Origin: Sipunculus nudus
Taxonomy: Eukaryota > Annelida > Sipuncula > Golfingiida > Sipunculidae
Direction: 5' to 3'
NCBI GenBank assembly: GCA_026874595.1
Contig: CM049316.1
Location: 10,408,839-10,472,838, forward strand
Length of the DNA: 64,000 nucleotides
In this document: piece after piece, positions 25,901 through 38,737 of the stretch
Numbering within the stretch: position 1 is the first letter of the stretch
How the letters are laid out: the number at the start of each line of letters is the position of its first letter
The notes under the pieces: model-generated
The model's input: only the letters and a program-made list of their open reading frames with translations
Told to the model about the DNA's origin: nothing
Database searches by the model: none
Program-made: the position numbers and the translations under genes

Positions 25901-27366
25901 ATTTACACCTTAATGTCACAAGTACACATGTAGTTAAATCACAGAGTGCACAGATGAGTTCTGAACAAATTTTGTTGAAATTTTGTTTGAAGATTAGGAT
26001 AACACCTTAGTATTTTGGAGGTAATCTAGACCACCCTAACAATTTTCATTCAAGGGATTATTTTCCAATATCGAGTCATTAATTGCTATGAAGGGCTGGC
26101 TTTTTTCTGTATTTAACAAGGTTGTTGAACCTAGATACACTGGATACACAGGAACACAAGACAGTTGAGACTTGAGAACATAGAAAATTGAAGATCCTAG
26201 CTGTGCTGAGTGGTGACCAGTATAGGGTCAGATAAGGTCCAAACACAGCAATTATAAATGTTTATAAATTATTGATTATAAATGTGACCCAAATCTTAAT
26301 GTGTTTGCACACAGAATCTCAAACTCTGATATGTTCATCCACTATCAAACTTGGCAAATAGTACATTAGGAAAATCTGAATAATCATCCTCTAAAGAGTC
26401 CTGTTGCACAAGTCCTATATGACCTAGACCAGATTGCATTCTCAGACAATCTTGCAGTCTGTTGGCTTTGTGGTCCAGTTATTCCATGCAAGAGTCTTCC
26501 TAATTTGCAGTGACGTGGCAAGAATTAACTCCTCATGTCGTGCACTATGACACTGGACACAGTGTTGTTCACATCAGGTCATTGTGGGTCAAGGGTTTGG
26601 GTTTACAACAACCCCTGTCTGAAGGCCTGTGACAGATTTATTTTCTGTCTAAAATTGATAAGATTTGTAGTAAAATATTCACAAATTGCAAATGGTTTCA
26701 GGTACTGGAACCATTTAAGAAGAAACACTAGGATTAATCTTGACTGTTGAGGTGCTGTTCATTGTTGTGTGAAAAATATGAAATGAAGTCTCATTTGTCA
26801 GTTCATAGTGATTCTTTTATGACATTGATGTTTTATTTCAGATAACTGGATTTGTCCATGTTTTAACTGTACAGTTGATTAGACATTATCAATACCTGGG
26901 TATAATTTGGTTCAGAAATAATTATCAAAATGCTGGTTTTATATGAAAGCTAGAAGAAATTTGGAACAGGATGGAATCAGACCTCTCCAGAGGTTGCAGT
27001 GATCTATGGTTAAATGATTTCCACAACATAATTAATATCAGAGATGGGAGTCTCACAGTAAAAAGTTACTAAATGCTCTGGGTAGTTTTCCTGGAATTTA
27101 ATGGGTAACACTTCCTGGCAGTCAGGTTTCTGTGACAAAGCCAGTGACCTGCATAAGGAGGAATATGGGTACGATTTCTGATTTCATGTTTAATGAGATA
27201 ATTTTTGGAGTGAATGGCTGTCCAGATTAGAAATAAAATACCCAGAAGAGATTTTCTGTGATTGGCTAAGCAACAGTCACATAGTTACGTATCTTATCTT
27301 TGTTTTAACACCCAGGAGTTTGATGTATTGCAAGTTGACATGTTTCTCCATTACCATAACAAAGCC
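22929..27366. other. Non-coding stretch without assigned repeats
   Basis: AT-rich DNA with short frames only. I saw no splice-bounded exon, RNA gene or repeat family, apart from a 15-nt C run at 25867-25881. This is the longest stretch without recognisable elements. Confidence 0.55.
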
Positions 27367-27807
27367 AAACCAAGAAAACTGGGGCTCTGTGACTTCGTTC
27401 CTTTGAGAAATTAAGGAAAAACCTCAAATTTTTATTAAAACCTATTTTCACACTTCAGGACTGCCTAATATCAAAACCACTCAACTGTTTTTCCTCATAT
27501 TTATCATAAATATTCCTTTATATTGTTCCTATATACATGCTAGAAATTAGTTCTGTATTATATAATTTTAAAAAGTTATGGGCTGAAACATAATGCATTT
27601 TGTAAAAAATCAGGAAAGATATTTGATCACTTAACACAAAACATGTTAAAGCTAAGGCCTTTTTTCCAGTAGTGTAACTTTAATTAATCAAAATTAAATT
27701 GTATACCCAAAATTAGATCAAAATCTTTTAAATTGTTTAAAATATTAGCAAATATAAAAAAAATTGGTACCTTAAATTTTGCAAAACTTTGGCCTTGGCA
27801 CGTTTTT

Positions 27808-30058
27808 ATGCCCCCGCCACAAAGTGGCCGGGGCATATAGTTTTACCCATGTCTGTCATTCCGTCCTTCCGTCATTCCGAAATGAAACAGTTGTATAGAC
27901 TTTTTTTCGCAATGCCTGCAGATATTGGCCTGATTTTTGGTGTGTGGGCAGATATAGACCAGTTACAGATCGAGTTCGGGTTTCGTCCCGGTTGACCTAC
28001 TTTTGACCGTTTTACGGCTCCTAAACTTAGAAAATTTCATGAAAAATAGAAATATTCATGACAGATACACATGTACGGGTTTTTTTTCGCAATGCCTGCA
28101 GATATTGGCCTGATTTTTGGTGTGTGAGCAGATATAGACCAGTTACAGATTGAGTTCGCGTTTCGTCCTTGTTGACCTACTTTTGACCGTTTTACGGCTC
28201 CTAAACTTAGAAAATTTCATGAAAAATAGAAATATTCATGACAGATACACATGTACAGACTTTTTTTCGGAATGCCTGCAGATATTGGCCAGATTTTTGA
28301 TGTGTATGCAGATATAGTCCATTTACAGATCGAGTTCGCGTTTCGTCCTGGTTGACCTTCTTTTGACCGTTTTACGGCTCCTAAACTTAAAAAATTTCAT
28401 GAAAAATAGAAATTTCATGACAAATACACATGTACGGACTTTTTTTCACAATGCCTGCAGATATTGGCCTGATTTTTGGTGTGTAGGCAGATAATGACCA
28501 GTTACAGATTGAGTTCGCGTTTTGTCCCGGTTGACCTACTTTTGAACGTTTTACGCCTCCTTAACATAGAAAATTTCATGAAAAATATGAAATTTCATTA
28601 CAAATACACATGTACAGACTTTTTTTTCGCAATGCCTGCAGATATTAGCCTGATTTTTGGTGTGTGGGCAGATATAGACCAGTTACAGATCGAGTTCGCG
28701 TTTTGTCCTGGTTGACCTACTTTTGACCGTTTTACGGCTCCTAAACTTAAAAAAATTCATGAAAAATAGAAATTTCATGACAGATACACATGTACGGACT
28801 TTTTTTCACAATGCCTGCAGATATTGGCCTGATTTTTGGTGTGTGGGCAGATATAGACCAGTTACAGATCGAGTTCGCGTTTTGTCCTGGTTGACCTACT
28901 TTTGACCGTTTTACGGCTCCTAAACTTAAAAAAATTCATGAAAAATAGAAATTTCATGACAGATACACATGTACGGACTTTTTTTCACAATGCCTGCAGA
29001 TATTGGCCTGATTTTTGGTGTGTAGGCAGATAATGACCAGTTACAGATTGAGTTCGCGTTTTGTCCCGGTTGACCTACTTTTGAACGTTTTACGCCTCCT
29101 TAACATAGAAAATTTCATGAAAAATATGAAATTTCATTACAAATACACATGTACAGACTTTTTTTTCGCAATGCCTGCAGATATTAGCCTGATTTTTGGT
29201 GTGTGGGCAGATATAGACCAGTTACAGATCAAGTTTGCGTTTCGTCCCAGTTGACCTACTTTTGATTGTTTTACGGCTCCTGAACATAGAAAATTTCATG
29301 TTAAATATAAATTTTCATGACAAATACACTTGTACAGACTTTTCTTCGCAATACCTGCAGATGTTGGCCTGATTTTTGGTGTGTGGGCAGATAATGACCA
29401 GTTACAGATCGAGTACACGTTTTGTCCAAGTTGACCTACTTTTGACCATTTGACGGTGCTCTAACATAGAAAATTGAATAAAAAAGTGCACATGTATGGA
29501 CTTTTTTTCGCAGTGCCTGCAGATACGGGCCTGATTTTTGGTGTGTAGTCAGATAATGACCAGTTACAGATCGAGTTCTTGTTTTGTCCCAGTTGACCTA
29601 CTTTTGACCATTTGACTGCTCCTGAACAGAGAAAGTTTCATGAAAAATAGAAATTTTCATAACAAATGCATATGTACTGACTTTTTTTCCTCAATGCCTG
29701 CAGATACCACCCTGATTTTTTATGTGTGGGCAGATGATGACAGTTACAGATCGAGTTCGCGTTTCGTCCTGGTTGACCTACTTTTGATTGTTTTACGGCT
29801 CCTAAACTTAAAAAATTTCATGAAAGACAGAAATTTTTATGGAAAATGCACATGTATGGACTTTTTTTCACAATGCCTGCATATACTGGCATGATTTTTG
29901 GTGTGTTTCTTGATAATGACCCGTTACAGGTCGAGTTTGCATTTTGCCCTTGTTGACCTACTTTTGACCATTACGACACCTCCTGAACTTAAAAAATTTT
30001 TTCAAATGTTTCTAATTTGCCCCAGGCGGGGGCATTCGTGTCATTCCGACACATTTAG
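27808..30058 (+). mobile_element. Family C Helentron-like element
   Basis: The 5' end ATGCCCCCGCC (27808-27818) forms a hairpin with GGCCGGGGCAT around an ACAAAGT loop. The 3' end has the exact inverted GGCGGGGGCAT (30025-30035), a stem-loop GTGTC-ATTCC-GACAC (30038-30052) and the tail ATTTAG, followed by T. It sits in a run of T in the B core (GCACGTTTTT | ATGCC). The core is a ~180-bp satellite-like array. The 5' loop resembles that of family A (ACAAAGT), suggesting related ends. No Rep or helicase frame is present. Confidence 0.8.
27901..29990 (+). repeat. ~180-bp tandem array, about 12 units
   Basis: Units start with TTTTTTTCGCAATGCCTGCA (27901, 28081, 28261, then about every 180 bp to 29861). 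Each contains GATTTTTGGTGTGTGGGCAG, CAGTTACAGATCGAGTTCG and GTTGACCTACTTTTGACC. One unit near 29.46 kb is shortened. The block at ~28440-28978 is repeated almost identically from 28979, a three-unit (about 539 bp) higher-order repeat. The period is a multiple of three, so identical frames recur; these are repeat translations, not genes. Confidence 0.9.
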
Positions 30059-30589
30059 TTTTGTTGAGACTTAGGCAATTTTGATTTTTTTAAGAAAAAA
30101 TTTTCAGGAATTTAATCCTCATATTCTAATGTAAATTGCTTGTGCTAACTGACAATATTTAAAAAGATATAAATACTTTGTAGCATTTCATTCATATCTC
30201 TTAAAGTTGGTGGGGCCTAGGTGTGAATAACAGTGTTAACTTAGTATTAAAATAAGGAATATTGGTAAAACTTTGTGGGATTAATTTTTAACTCATATGG
30301 CCATATATTTAACTTTAAAAAACTTAATTACCTTCACACATTATTTGTTTATGAAATGTTACTTTTATATAACACTTACCATAGGCCCATTTTTTCCCTT
30401 GGTGCATCACTAAATGGTTAAGCTCATGTCCATTATTCTATAATTTACAGAGTTTCATTTTAGCAGGGCCATTTTCTCATAGCTTTTCAAATGATAATAT
30501 ACATGAAAAACCAAAAGAAATAAAAATATTTTGCAGTTACTAATATTTTCCAAAATTCATCTGAGCAATGTGACCCATGGGTCCCTTAT

Positions 30590-31393
30590 TTAAATTGACT
30601 GAACTTGGCCATAGCAGTATTTAGGATAACTGTGTGTAAAGTAAACACACCTTTAAATTCAGTCTGGTAGTTGGTGTGACCATCAGCTGGTGGATTTATA
30701 CTTAATTTGCACAGAGGTCATAACTACATATATATAGGTTTGAAAGAGCTATCAGTATTCAATGTTGTACAAATACTCTGGTGTATCATGATAATTTTAG
30801 TTATTCATTGTTTGCACTTGAGGGGGGGGGGGGTATAAAAACAGCACTGGCACTGTGTATTGACAAGACTGTACCTGACTATAGCTGTATGAATGCGTGT
30901 ACTGTACATGTAGTGGTGATTGACATCACCAAGGACATGACTGCAGCACAAAGATACATATTGACTGTCTGCACTCTGTTTGTACACCAGAATCCAGTTC
31001 GATTTGAAACTCTACCACTTTACTTGGGAATTCTAATGTACACTGGTTCGAATTGGAATACAAAGTATCTAACAATTCAGACAGGTCCACCAATGTGCCC
31101 AAAACACTGGTGTTTAAGGTACCTTTAATGAAACCGTCACTTTTTTTTTCAATTAATAAAAAACTTTGATTGAATAATAATCAGCTGTTGAATATATATC
31201 AGTGCAGTATTATGCAATAACTATATGTAAAATAAAATTTAAAATGAGTGTATTCACTATTGTACACCTGAAACCGTATTTCCTGTGCTAAGCTTGATAT
31301 TGACAGGAGCCACTAGCTTTTATGAATGACCGCCATTTTGCCAGCCAGCTGATTGTAACACAAAATACTCTGATTTTATGTTTCCATATAATT
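30590..31393. other. Non-coding stretch between B copies
   Basis: Holds a 12-nt G run (30822-30833) and a 115-codon frame (30781-31128, +). The frame's predicted product has no recognisable motif and its start spans the G run. I do not regard it as a gene. Confidence 0.5.
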
Positions 31394-31899
31394 ATTAGCT
31401 CAGCTGACTATAAGTCATCTATAAGTCCACCTGTGCACTGGGACATTAGTTATTATTGCAAATGTGTACAATTTTTTTCAATTTGAAAGATAATTGGATT
31501 AGAAAACATTAAGATCTAATATTGCAACATATTCTTGCCCCAGGAGAATGGAACATAAAGTGATTAGCTCTTGTCTGTCCATCATCTCTCAATTATCATT
31601 AAATATATATACTAATTATGAAATTTTTCCTTTAAGCACTGTTGAAATAACTTTCATATGCTGTATGTGTATGGATTTAAGCCATTAAAGTCTTAAATTT
31701 GAAAGCAATTTATGTATTCAGATGTGTAATATTGCAGATGAAAAACTTTAAAATATTAAAATATATTATCAGCTTTGTTTGTCTAACAGTCTGTCTGTCC
31801 TTTTTTAAATATTATATAATTGTGAATGAACTATTTAATCCTGTAAGTATTGTTGAATTAAGTGGAAATCCTATATGTATATACACTATGTTAATACAG

Positions 31900-33500
31900 A
31901 GATGTTGTAACTCCCATCATTCCAGCCCCACCCCCCCCCCCCCCCAAACCACCACCACCAGGTCCTTGCATCTGGGGACTGGAGACATCAGTTATATTTC
32001 AACTGTATACATTTTATAAAATAAAAATACATATATTTAATAATTTATATTATGTAAAATAGATCAAATTGAGAAAATGTGTAAACTACTGAACTGTCAA
32101 CAAATTATCAAAAAGCCAGCCAATGATCATGGTAATAATATACATCTTATGTTCACAAATTGCTCACATGCTTCAATTTTGACATTAGAGAATGCATGGT
32201 TGGGTCACAAAATATTATTTGCAACAATTTCTCACTCATCAATACAAACCAATCATGTCAACCAGCCATGGCATATATTACCTTTTCCTCTTAGACTTGA
32301 TCTCCATTATTATTTTAGATTTTTACTTTCAAGGTCAACTTCAGCTGAGCACAGTGACCCATATTTATAGCACCATGTCTTGAATGTTTACATCAAGTCA
32401 TTGGTTAACAGTGTTCCAGGCTGTTACATAACACCTTCACTCCTTGCCTACTGCTTCTGTGAGTGTCTGGGTCAGGCTGGGTCAGGCAGTAATTACCAGA
32501 GAGCCTTTCTCCTCTCACTCTTTCCCTTTCTCTCTTTCTAGCTCTCTTTTTCTCTCTCTCTTTCTCTCTCTCTCACCCCTATGCCTCCCTTCCTCCCTCC
32601 ACCCCATTCTGTTGACAGGTACTATAAACCTAATTTATTAGATATATATGTTGATGCAATTAAGAAATGTGAATCAACTGAAATATTCACATATATATGT
32701 TATACTCTAAATGTATAGTTCAATCCTGGAAAAAAATGATGTTATAAAAAAAGGAAATTAATGTAAAAATTGTTCATAATTTCCTGGCTTAGAAGAATGG
32801 GAATTAAAATTATTTGCTTTGTTTCTCTAGCTTTCTGGCTGTTTTAAATATTTAATAATTATGAATAAACTTTTTTTCCTGTAAGCTCTGATTAATAAAA
32901 TTTCATATCCTGTACGTATATGCAAGGGTATTGTAACTCCCACCATCCCCTTCCCCCACCCCACTAAGTCCTTGCTCCTTCGCACTGTCAACAATAATGC
33001 TATTGCTATAGCATAAAATTTAATAATTTGAAGAAAATATATACAGAGAGACAGAGGCGTTGTAAGTCCCATCGTAACCCCCCCCCCCCCTCCATCAAGT
33101 CCTTCCGCCTGTGGAGTGGGGATTTTTATAGCAACTGTATACATATCATAAAATAGAAAAAAAAGTTTAATTAAAGTTTAAATTAAAAAAATTGGATCTC
33201 ATTAGACAAATGTGTAAAATGTCAACAGCCTGTCAAAAAGGTATCCAATGAAAATGCAAGGTCAGATCTTAAAATATTATTTGCAACAATTTCTTCAATC
33301 ATATCAGCCAACCATAGCCTAGATTACCTCTTTCTCTCAGACTTTATTTACATTTCATAATATTTTAGATTTTAACTGTCCAGGTGTTCAAGTACTGTTG
33401 AATGCTCCGTCCCTCTCACTCTATCTCCTTTTCTCTCTACATCCAACCCTCCTTGCTGTTTCCACACTGTTTCCTTCTCCGAACCCCATCCCAATGTCAG
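31900..33500. repeat. Duplicated segment with polypyrimidine and C-tract patches
   Basis: Two blocks (about 31.75-32.6 and 32.82-33.48 kb) share the same order of motifs: TTTCCTGTAAG-type words, a poly-C run before AAGTCCTT (31931-31945; 33078-33090), a CTGTCAACA word, a TTATTTGCAACAATTTCT word, and a CTCTCACTCTTTCC-type pyrimidine tract (32510-32600; 33412-33440). This indicates an internal duplication inside the old B copy. A 106-codon frame at 31699-32019 runs through the C tract and is not credible as a gene. Confidence 0.6.
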
Positions 33501-33534
33501 CCTCAGTAAATGAGAACAAGTTGAATCATATTTG

Positions 33535-36500
33535 TATCCCCAGACAAAGTCGGGGGATACTATGTTTTCATACCGGTCCCGCCGCCGCCGCCGCCGCATA
33601 TGAATCTTGTTGGCGCAATAACCCAAAAAATATTTCACGGAACTTTATCAAACTTGGTATATGTATAGATATGGGTAAGAGGACGACCCCTATTTAAAAT
33701 GAGGTCATGACCTTTACTAGGAGAGTGTCCTTGACCTTGAATAGGTCCAATTTTGGGGAAAATCACACAAATTCTTTAATATCTCAAGAAATCTTGCATG
33801 GATTTATCCCAAAATCAAGTTGATGGAAGATCATGGATAGGGTTGTCATGTTCCAGAAACTAGTGGCGCCACCTATTATTCTTTACTTGTTTTCGTGCCG
33901 TTTAATACCCCCAAAATTGCCACCTTACAGCACTGTGAGCATTATAAGTCAAAAACTAATGGACAGATTTCTTTTAAATTATGCATATACACAGGTATGG
34001 GTTATGGGATGATGCTTATTTAAATTGGGGTCATGACCTTTCCTATGATAGTGGCCTTGACCTTGAATATTGCCATATATGGTGAAAATCACACACCTCT
34101 TATGATATCTCCAGTGTTGATAGCCATATGGATTTCAAACATGACTTATGTATGGCCCACCACTAAAGTAAGAACTTTATAGGTTCTAGGGTCATGAGGT
34201 CAAAGGTCAAGGTCACTGGACTGGCATTTTAAAAGATACTATGGATGCATTTTAAGCCAAACTTTCATCCCAGGTCTTCCATCTTGAATATATAGCTCAC
34301 TTGCCAATAATGGATGATCCATATAAATTTTGGGGTCACAAGGTCAAAGGTCAAGGCCACAGGAGCTATCTGTCCAAAAATTAGTTTCTGGATGATAATT
34401 CCTGCTTTTATTGATGTAATGATTTCAAAATTGACTTATATATGTCCCATTGAAATAGCAAGACCCAAATTGATTTTGGGGTCATGAGGTCAAAGGTCAA
34501 GGTCACAGGAAACCTCTCTAAAAAGATTGTGGATGCATTGTCTGCCAAACAATTCATCTCAGATCTTTCATCTTGCATATATAGTTCACCTGCCAAGAGT
34601 GGAAGACCCCTATCAATTTTGAGGTCACAAGGTCAAAGGTGAAGGTCACAGGAGCCATATGTCCAAAAATTAGTTTCTGGATGATAATTCCTGCTTTTAT
34701 TGATGTATGGATTTCAAACTTGACTTATATATGTCCCATTGAAAAACCTAGATCCAAATTGATTTTGGGGTCATGAGGTCAAAGGTCAAGGTCACAGGAC
34801 ACATCTTTTTTAAAAAGATGTGGATGCATTTTCAGCCAAACATTTCATCTCAGATCTTTCATCTTGCACATATAGTTCATTGCCAAGAGAGGAAGAACCC
34901 TATCAATTTTGAGGTCACAAGGTCAAAGGTGAAGGTCACAGGAGCCATCTGTCCAAAAATTAGTTTCTGGATGATAATTCCTTCTTTTATTGATGTTTGG
35001 ATTTCAAACTTGACTTGTATTTGACACATTGGAAAAGCAAGACTGGAATTGAATTTGGGGTCATGAGGTCAAAGGTCAAGGTCACAGGAAACCTCTATAA
35101 AAAGATTTTGGATGCATTTTAAGCCAAACTTTCATCCCAGGTCTTCCATCTTGAATATATAGCTCACTTGCCAATAATGGATGATCCATATAAATTTTGG
35201 GGTCACAAGGTCAAAGGTCAAGGCCACAGGAGCTATCTGTCCAAAAATTAGTTTCTGGATGATAATTCCTGCTTTTATGATGTAATGATTTCAAAATTGA
35301 CTTATATATGTCCCATTGAAATAGCAAGACCCAAATTGATTTTGGGGTCATGAGGTCAAAGGTCAAGGTCACAGGAAACCTCTTTAAAAAGATTGTGGAT
35401 GCATTTTCAGCCAAACAATTCATCTCAGATCTTTCCTCTTGCACATATAGTTCACCTGCCAAGAGTGGAAGACCCCTATCAATTTTGAGGTCACAAGGTC
35501 AAAGATGAAGGTCACAGGAGCCATATGTCCAAAAATTAGTTTCTGGATGATAATTCCTGCTTTTATTGATGTATGGATTTCAAACTTGACTTATATATGT
35601 CCCATTGGAAAACCAAGACCCAAATTGATTTTGGGGTCATGAGGTCAAAGGTCAAGGTCACATCTTTAAAAAGATGTGGATGCATTTTCAGCCAAACATT
35701 TCATCTCAGATCTTTCATCTTGCACATATAGTTCACCTGCCAAGAGAGGAAGAACCCTATCAATTTTGAGGTCACAAGGTCAAAGGTGAAGGTCACAGGA
35801 GCCATCTGTCCAAAAATTAGTTTCTGGATGATAATTCCATCTTTTACTGATGTATGGATTTCAAACTTGGCTTTGTTATTGACCCATCAGAAAAGCAAGA
35901 CCCAAATTGATTTTTGGGTCATGAGGTCAAAGGTCAAGGTCACAGGAAACCTCTTTTAAAAGATTGTGGAAGACCCCTATCAATTTTGAGGTCACAAGGT
36001 CAAAGATGAAGGTCACTGGAGCCATAGTCCAAAAATTAGTTTCTGGATGATAATTCCTGCTTTTATTGATGTATGGATTTCAAACTTGACTTGTATATGT
36101 CCCATTGGAAAAGTAAGACCAAAATTGATTTTGGGGTCATGAGGTCAAAGGTCAAGGTCACAGGACACATCTTTAAAAAGATGTGGATGCATTTTCAGCC
36201 AAACAATTCATCTCATATCTTTCATCTTGCACTTATAGTTCTCCTGCCAAGAGAGGAAGAACACTTATCAATTTTGAGGTCACAAGGTCAAAGGTGAAGG
36301 TCTCAGGAGCCATCTGTCCAAAAATAAGTTTCTGGATGATAATTCCTGCTTTATTGATGTATAGATTTCAAACTTGACTTGCATATGTCCCATTGGAAAA
36401 GCAAGACCCAAATTGATTTTGGGGTTATGAGATCAAAGGTCAAGGTCAACGGACACATCTTTAAAAAGATCAAGGTCACTGGACCAACATCTTCAACAAG

Positions 36501-36641
36501 ATTGTGGATCGTTAGATGGAATAAACAATAAAAATGCCAAGTGTCAGTATATGCTGCTAAAAATGGGGGTCTGTTCTTGTAGGAGGGGGGCCTACTATGT
36601 CTGGGGATACTCTGGCACCTGCGGTGCCAAGAAATGTCTAG
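33535..36641 (+). mobile_element. Family A Helentron-like element, copy 2
   Basis: The 5' subterminal repeat TATCCCCAGACA (33535-33546) folds with GGGGGATA. A (CCG)6 stretch follows at ~33580. The 3' end has the perfect inverted TGTCTGGGGATA (36598-36609), stem-loop GGCACC-TGC-GGTGCC and tail AAGAAATGTCTAG (ends 36641), then T. A unique 5' segment of about 0.65 kb is followed by roughly eight ~288-bp tandem units. It is preceded by T-rich DNA and lies inside an old B copy. Only repeat-derived short frames are present. Confidence 0.9.
34180..36480 (+). repeat. ~288-bp tandem array with AGGTCA direct repeats
   Basis: Each unit has two clusters. One reads GAGGTCAAAGGTCAAGGTCA: a 1-bp-spaced direct repeat of AGGTCA followed without spacer by a third copy, including the extended half-site TCAAGGTCA. 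The other reads GAGGTCACAAGGTCAAAGG followed by TGAAGGTCAC. Around them are ATGCATTTTCAGCCAAAC, TCATCTTGCACATATAG and TTAGTTTCTGGATGATAATTCC. Roughly eight perfect copies of the first cluster are visible in this element alone. Similarity to nuclear receptor response elements is a sequence match; binding has not been shown. Confidence 0.85.
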
Positions 36642-38737
36642 TTTTATATATTGTATAACTGTTTGTTACCTATGTACGTGCCAGAAATTATGTCAATATT
36701 GTGTAATATGTAGACGTGGTGGGCATCAATATAATGTACCTTGTCAAGACCTAAGAGATATCATGTCATACAGTCACAATTCATAAATCCACTCTTCAGC
36801 ATAGTTAATAATAACATTATATATGTCAAATTGAAATCTTGCAGACTTCCATACACTATCGATCCTTCAACAAATAGCCTTATCATCATTCTACCACTGC
36901 TTAGTGTTCTGTCATTGCATTCATATTTGCTCAAATATATTGCTATTTTCAACAGCTCCCAAATAAATAAAAAATAAACCACTATATTTACTCCATATTA
37001 ATCCATCAGTCAGGTAATTTCATACATGATTTACTCACATATGACATTATATTCCTTTATAATAGCCTAATAGGTCCATGATATTCATAAGGTTTGTCGA
37101 CTAAATATAGTATCACAATGGTGATACATTAATAGTTCAATCATGATCAGCTGAGCGCCGTGACCCATAGGTCCCTTGTAAAATACTATTGTATTGATGT
37201 ATTTAACAGATGATTATTTATCAGATGATGCCAGGCTTTATCTTCTGATCTGAAGTTAAGTGAATCTTTCATGGTGTGTCATCACAGTTGTTTTGGGCTG
37301 GTTCAGAGAACAGCCAGAAACAGAAAGTGAAACCACACAATCCCTACAGTGAGGCTGATGCCATCTAGCATCCTGGTCCTACTCATCTTTCTTTAATATG
37401 GAAAGAGTAATTTGCTTCTGATTTACACTGTTAAAGACTTCCCCAGTAGGGGATTCAAAGAAACATGGGTGCAGGTGCTGTCTCATTAGTGAATTTTACA
37501 TGTGCACATTGTCTGCTTCACCAGTTACAAATATTTATTGCTCTGTTCAGCCCTGATTTTTGTAGTGTTATTACTGTTCTTACTGTGGGGGGGGGGGGGG
37601 CATTGTCTTATTCCATCTGATTCAGATGTAATGATGTTTCCACGGTAACCCCCTCAGACTGATATGCAACCATGGTTTGTAATTCTGAGGTACCTACAGA
37701 TTAGATGGACACAGTTTCCTACTAGTACTTGGATGATTTTCAGAAAGGGATGACCTCAGCACACCAAACCTTGTGCAAGGGGTGTCGATCATTCATTAGA
37801 ATCTCCACCGAAATATCATAATTTTCACATTTTTATCACACATAGTTGCTTTCCCCTGTATTTAAAATGATGTCACCTTTTTGTCAAAGAAAACTTCTTT
37901 AATTCTTGAGAAAATTCTGCTCTTATTTTGATCATTTGTAATGTCAGGCATGAGATATCAGTTTACATACATTATATGTGTAGAATGATTATTATATCCC
38001 CAGACAAAGTCAGGATACTATGGTTTAAGCAAGGTCGCGCAACCGCCGTCGCTCGTTTGGACACGATAACTCCAAAAATGCATGGATTGATCCAAAAATC
38101 AACTTGACCAAAGATCTTGGATAGTGTTGTCATGTACGGGAAACTAGTGGCGCCACCTGTTATCCTTTTCTTGTTTTTGTGCCGTTTAATACCCCTTTCA
38201 TTGCCAATTAACAGTACTGTGAGCATTATAAGGCAAAAACTAATGGACAGATTTCTTTCATATTATGAATATACATAGACATGGGTTATTGGATGATGTA
38301 TACATTGAAAATGGGGTCATGACCTTTCCTATGAGACTGGCCTTGACCTTGAATATTGCCATATATGGTGAAAATCACACAAAATCATTAATATCTCAAA
38401 AAGGGATGCATGGATTGGTCCAAAAATCAAATTGATCGAAGATCTTGGATAGCTTTTTCTTCTGCAGAAGACAGGTGGCGCCACCTTCTGTCCTTTTCTT
38501 GTTTTCAGGCCTTTATTTACCCATCACTGCCACTTGACAGCACTGTGAGCATTATAAGTCTAAAACTAATGGACAGATTGGGCTGAAATTGTGCATGTCC
38601 ATTGATCTTGGATACTTTAATCTTGTATTCAAGACTGGTGGCGCTATCTGCAGTCGTAATTGTGTGGCGTCCATCTGTACGTTTGCTTTCGGTGGAAATT
38701 GTTCATATCTCTAGAGTGGTTTAAGGTTTAGGTCGGA

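Larger units (their letters stand above)
27367..30589 (+). mobile_element. Family B element, copy 4, 5'-truncated and carrying a nested family C element
   Basis: Similarity to the B core begins abruptly at about 27367 (near GAAAACTGGGGCTCTGTGACTTCG), without the AGCTCAGCTG start or microsatellite. It runs to 27807, is interrupted by a C element (27808-30058), and resumes. The 3' end at ~30560-30589 keeps CTGAGCAATGTGACCCATGGGTCCC, but the CAGCTGAGC part is eroded. It is an old, 5'-truncated copy. Confidence 0.65.
31394..37179 (+). mobile_element. Probable old family B element, copy 5, with nested A copy
   Basis: A B-type 5' end (TTAGCTCAGCTGACTATAAGTCATCT) is at 31394, with its hairpin partner disrupted. 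A B-type 3' end (CAGCTGAGCGCCGTGACCC, then CCCTTGT) is at 37148-37179. B-core-like words occur between them: AAGCACTGTTGAAATAACTTTCATATG at 31.63 kb, a related piece at 32.88 kb, and GCCAGAAATTATGTC at 36.68 kb. A family A element occupies 33535-36641. A second B-like 3' motif at ~32343 (CAGCTGAGCACAGTGACCC) means this could instead be two adjacent copies. The interior is diverged, so the limits are tentative. Confidence 0.5.

Noticed and set aside
28476-29254. Two nearly identical 79-codon frames in the 180-bp array
   Set aside because: They are identical because of a 539-bp higher-order duplication of non-coding repeat units; a third frame starts out of phase with the units.
27901-29990. 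Considered as a CRISPR-like array because of regular repeats
   Set aside because: The whole ~180-bp unit is repeated with no unique spacers, and the context is a eukaryotic mobile element.
31010-31060. GGTTCGAATTGG considered as a tRNA B-box
   Set aside because: Only a partial match; no A-box, acceptor stem or anticodon arm can be folded around it.
30781-31128. 115-codon frame on the + strand
   Set aside because: Runs through a 12-nt G tract, encodes no recognisable motif, and has no supported splice sites. A competing frame lies on the other strand.
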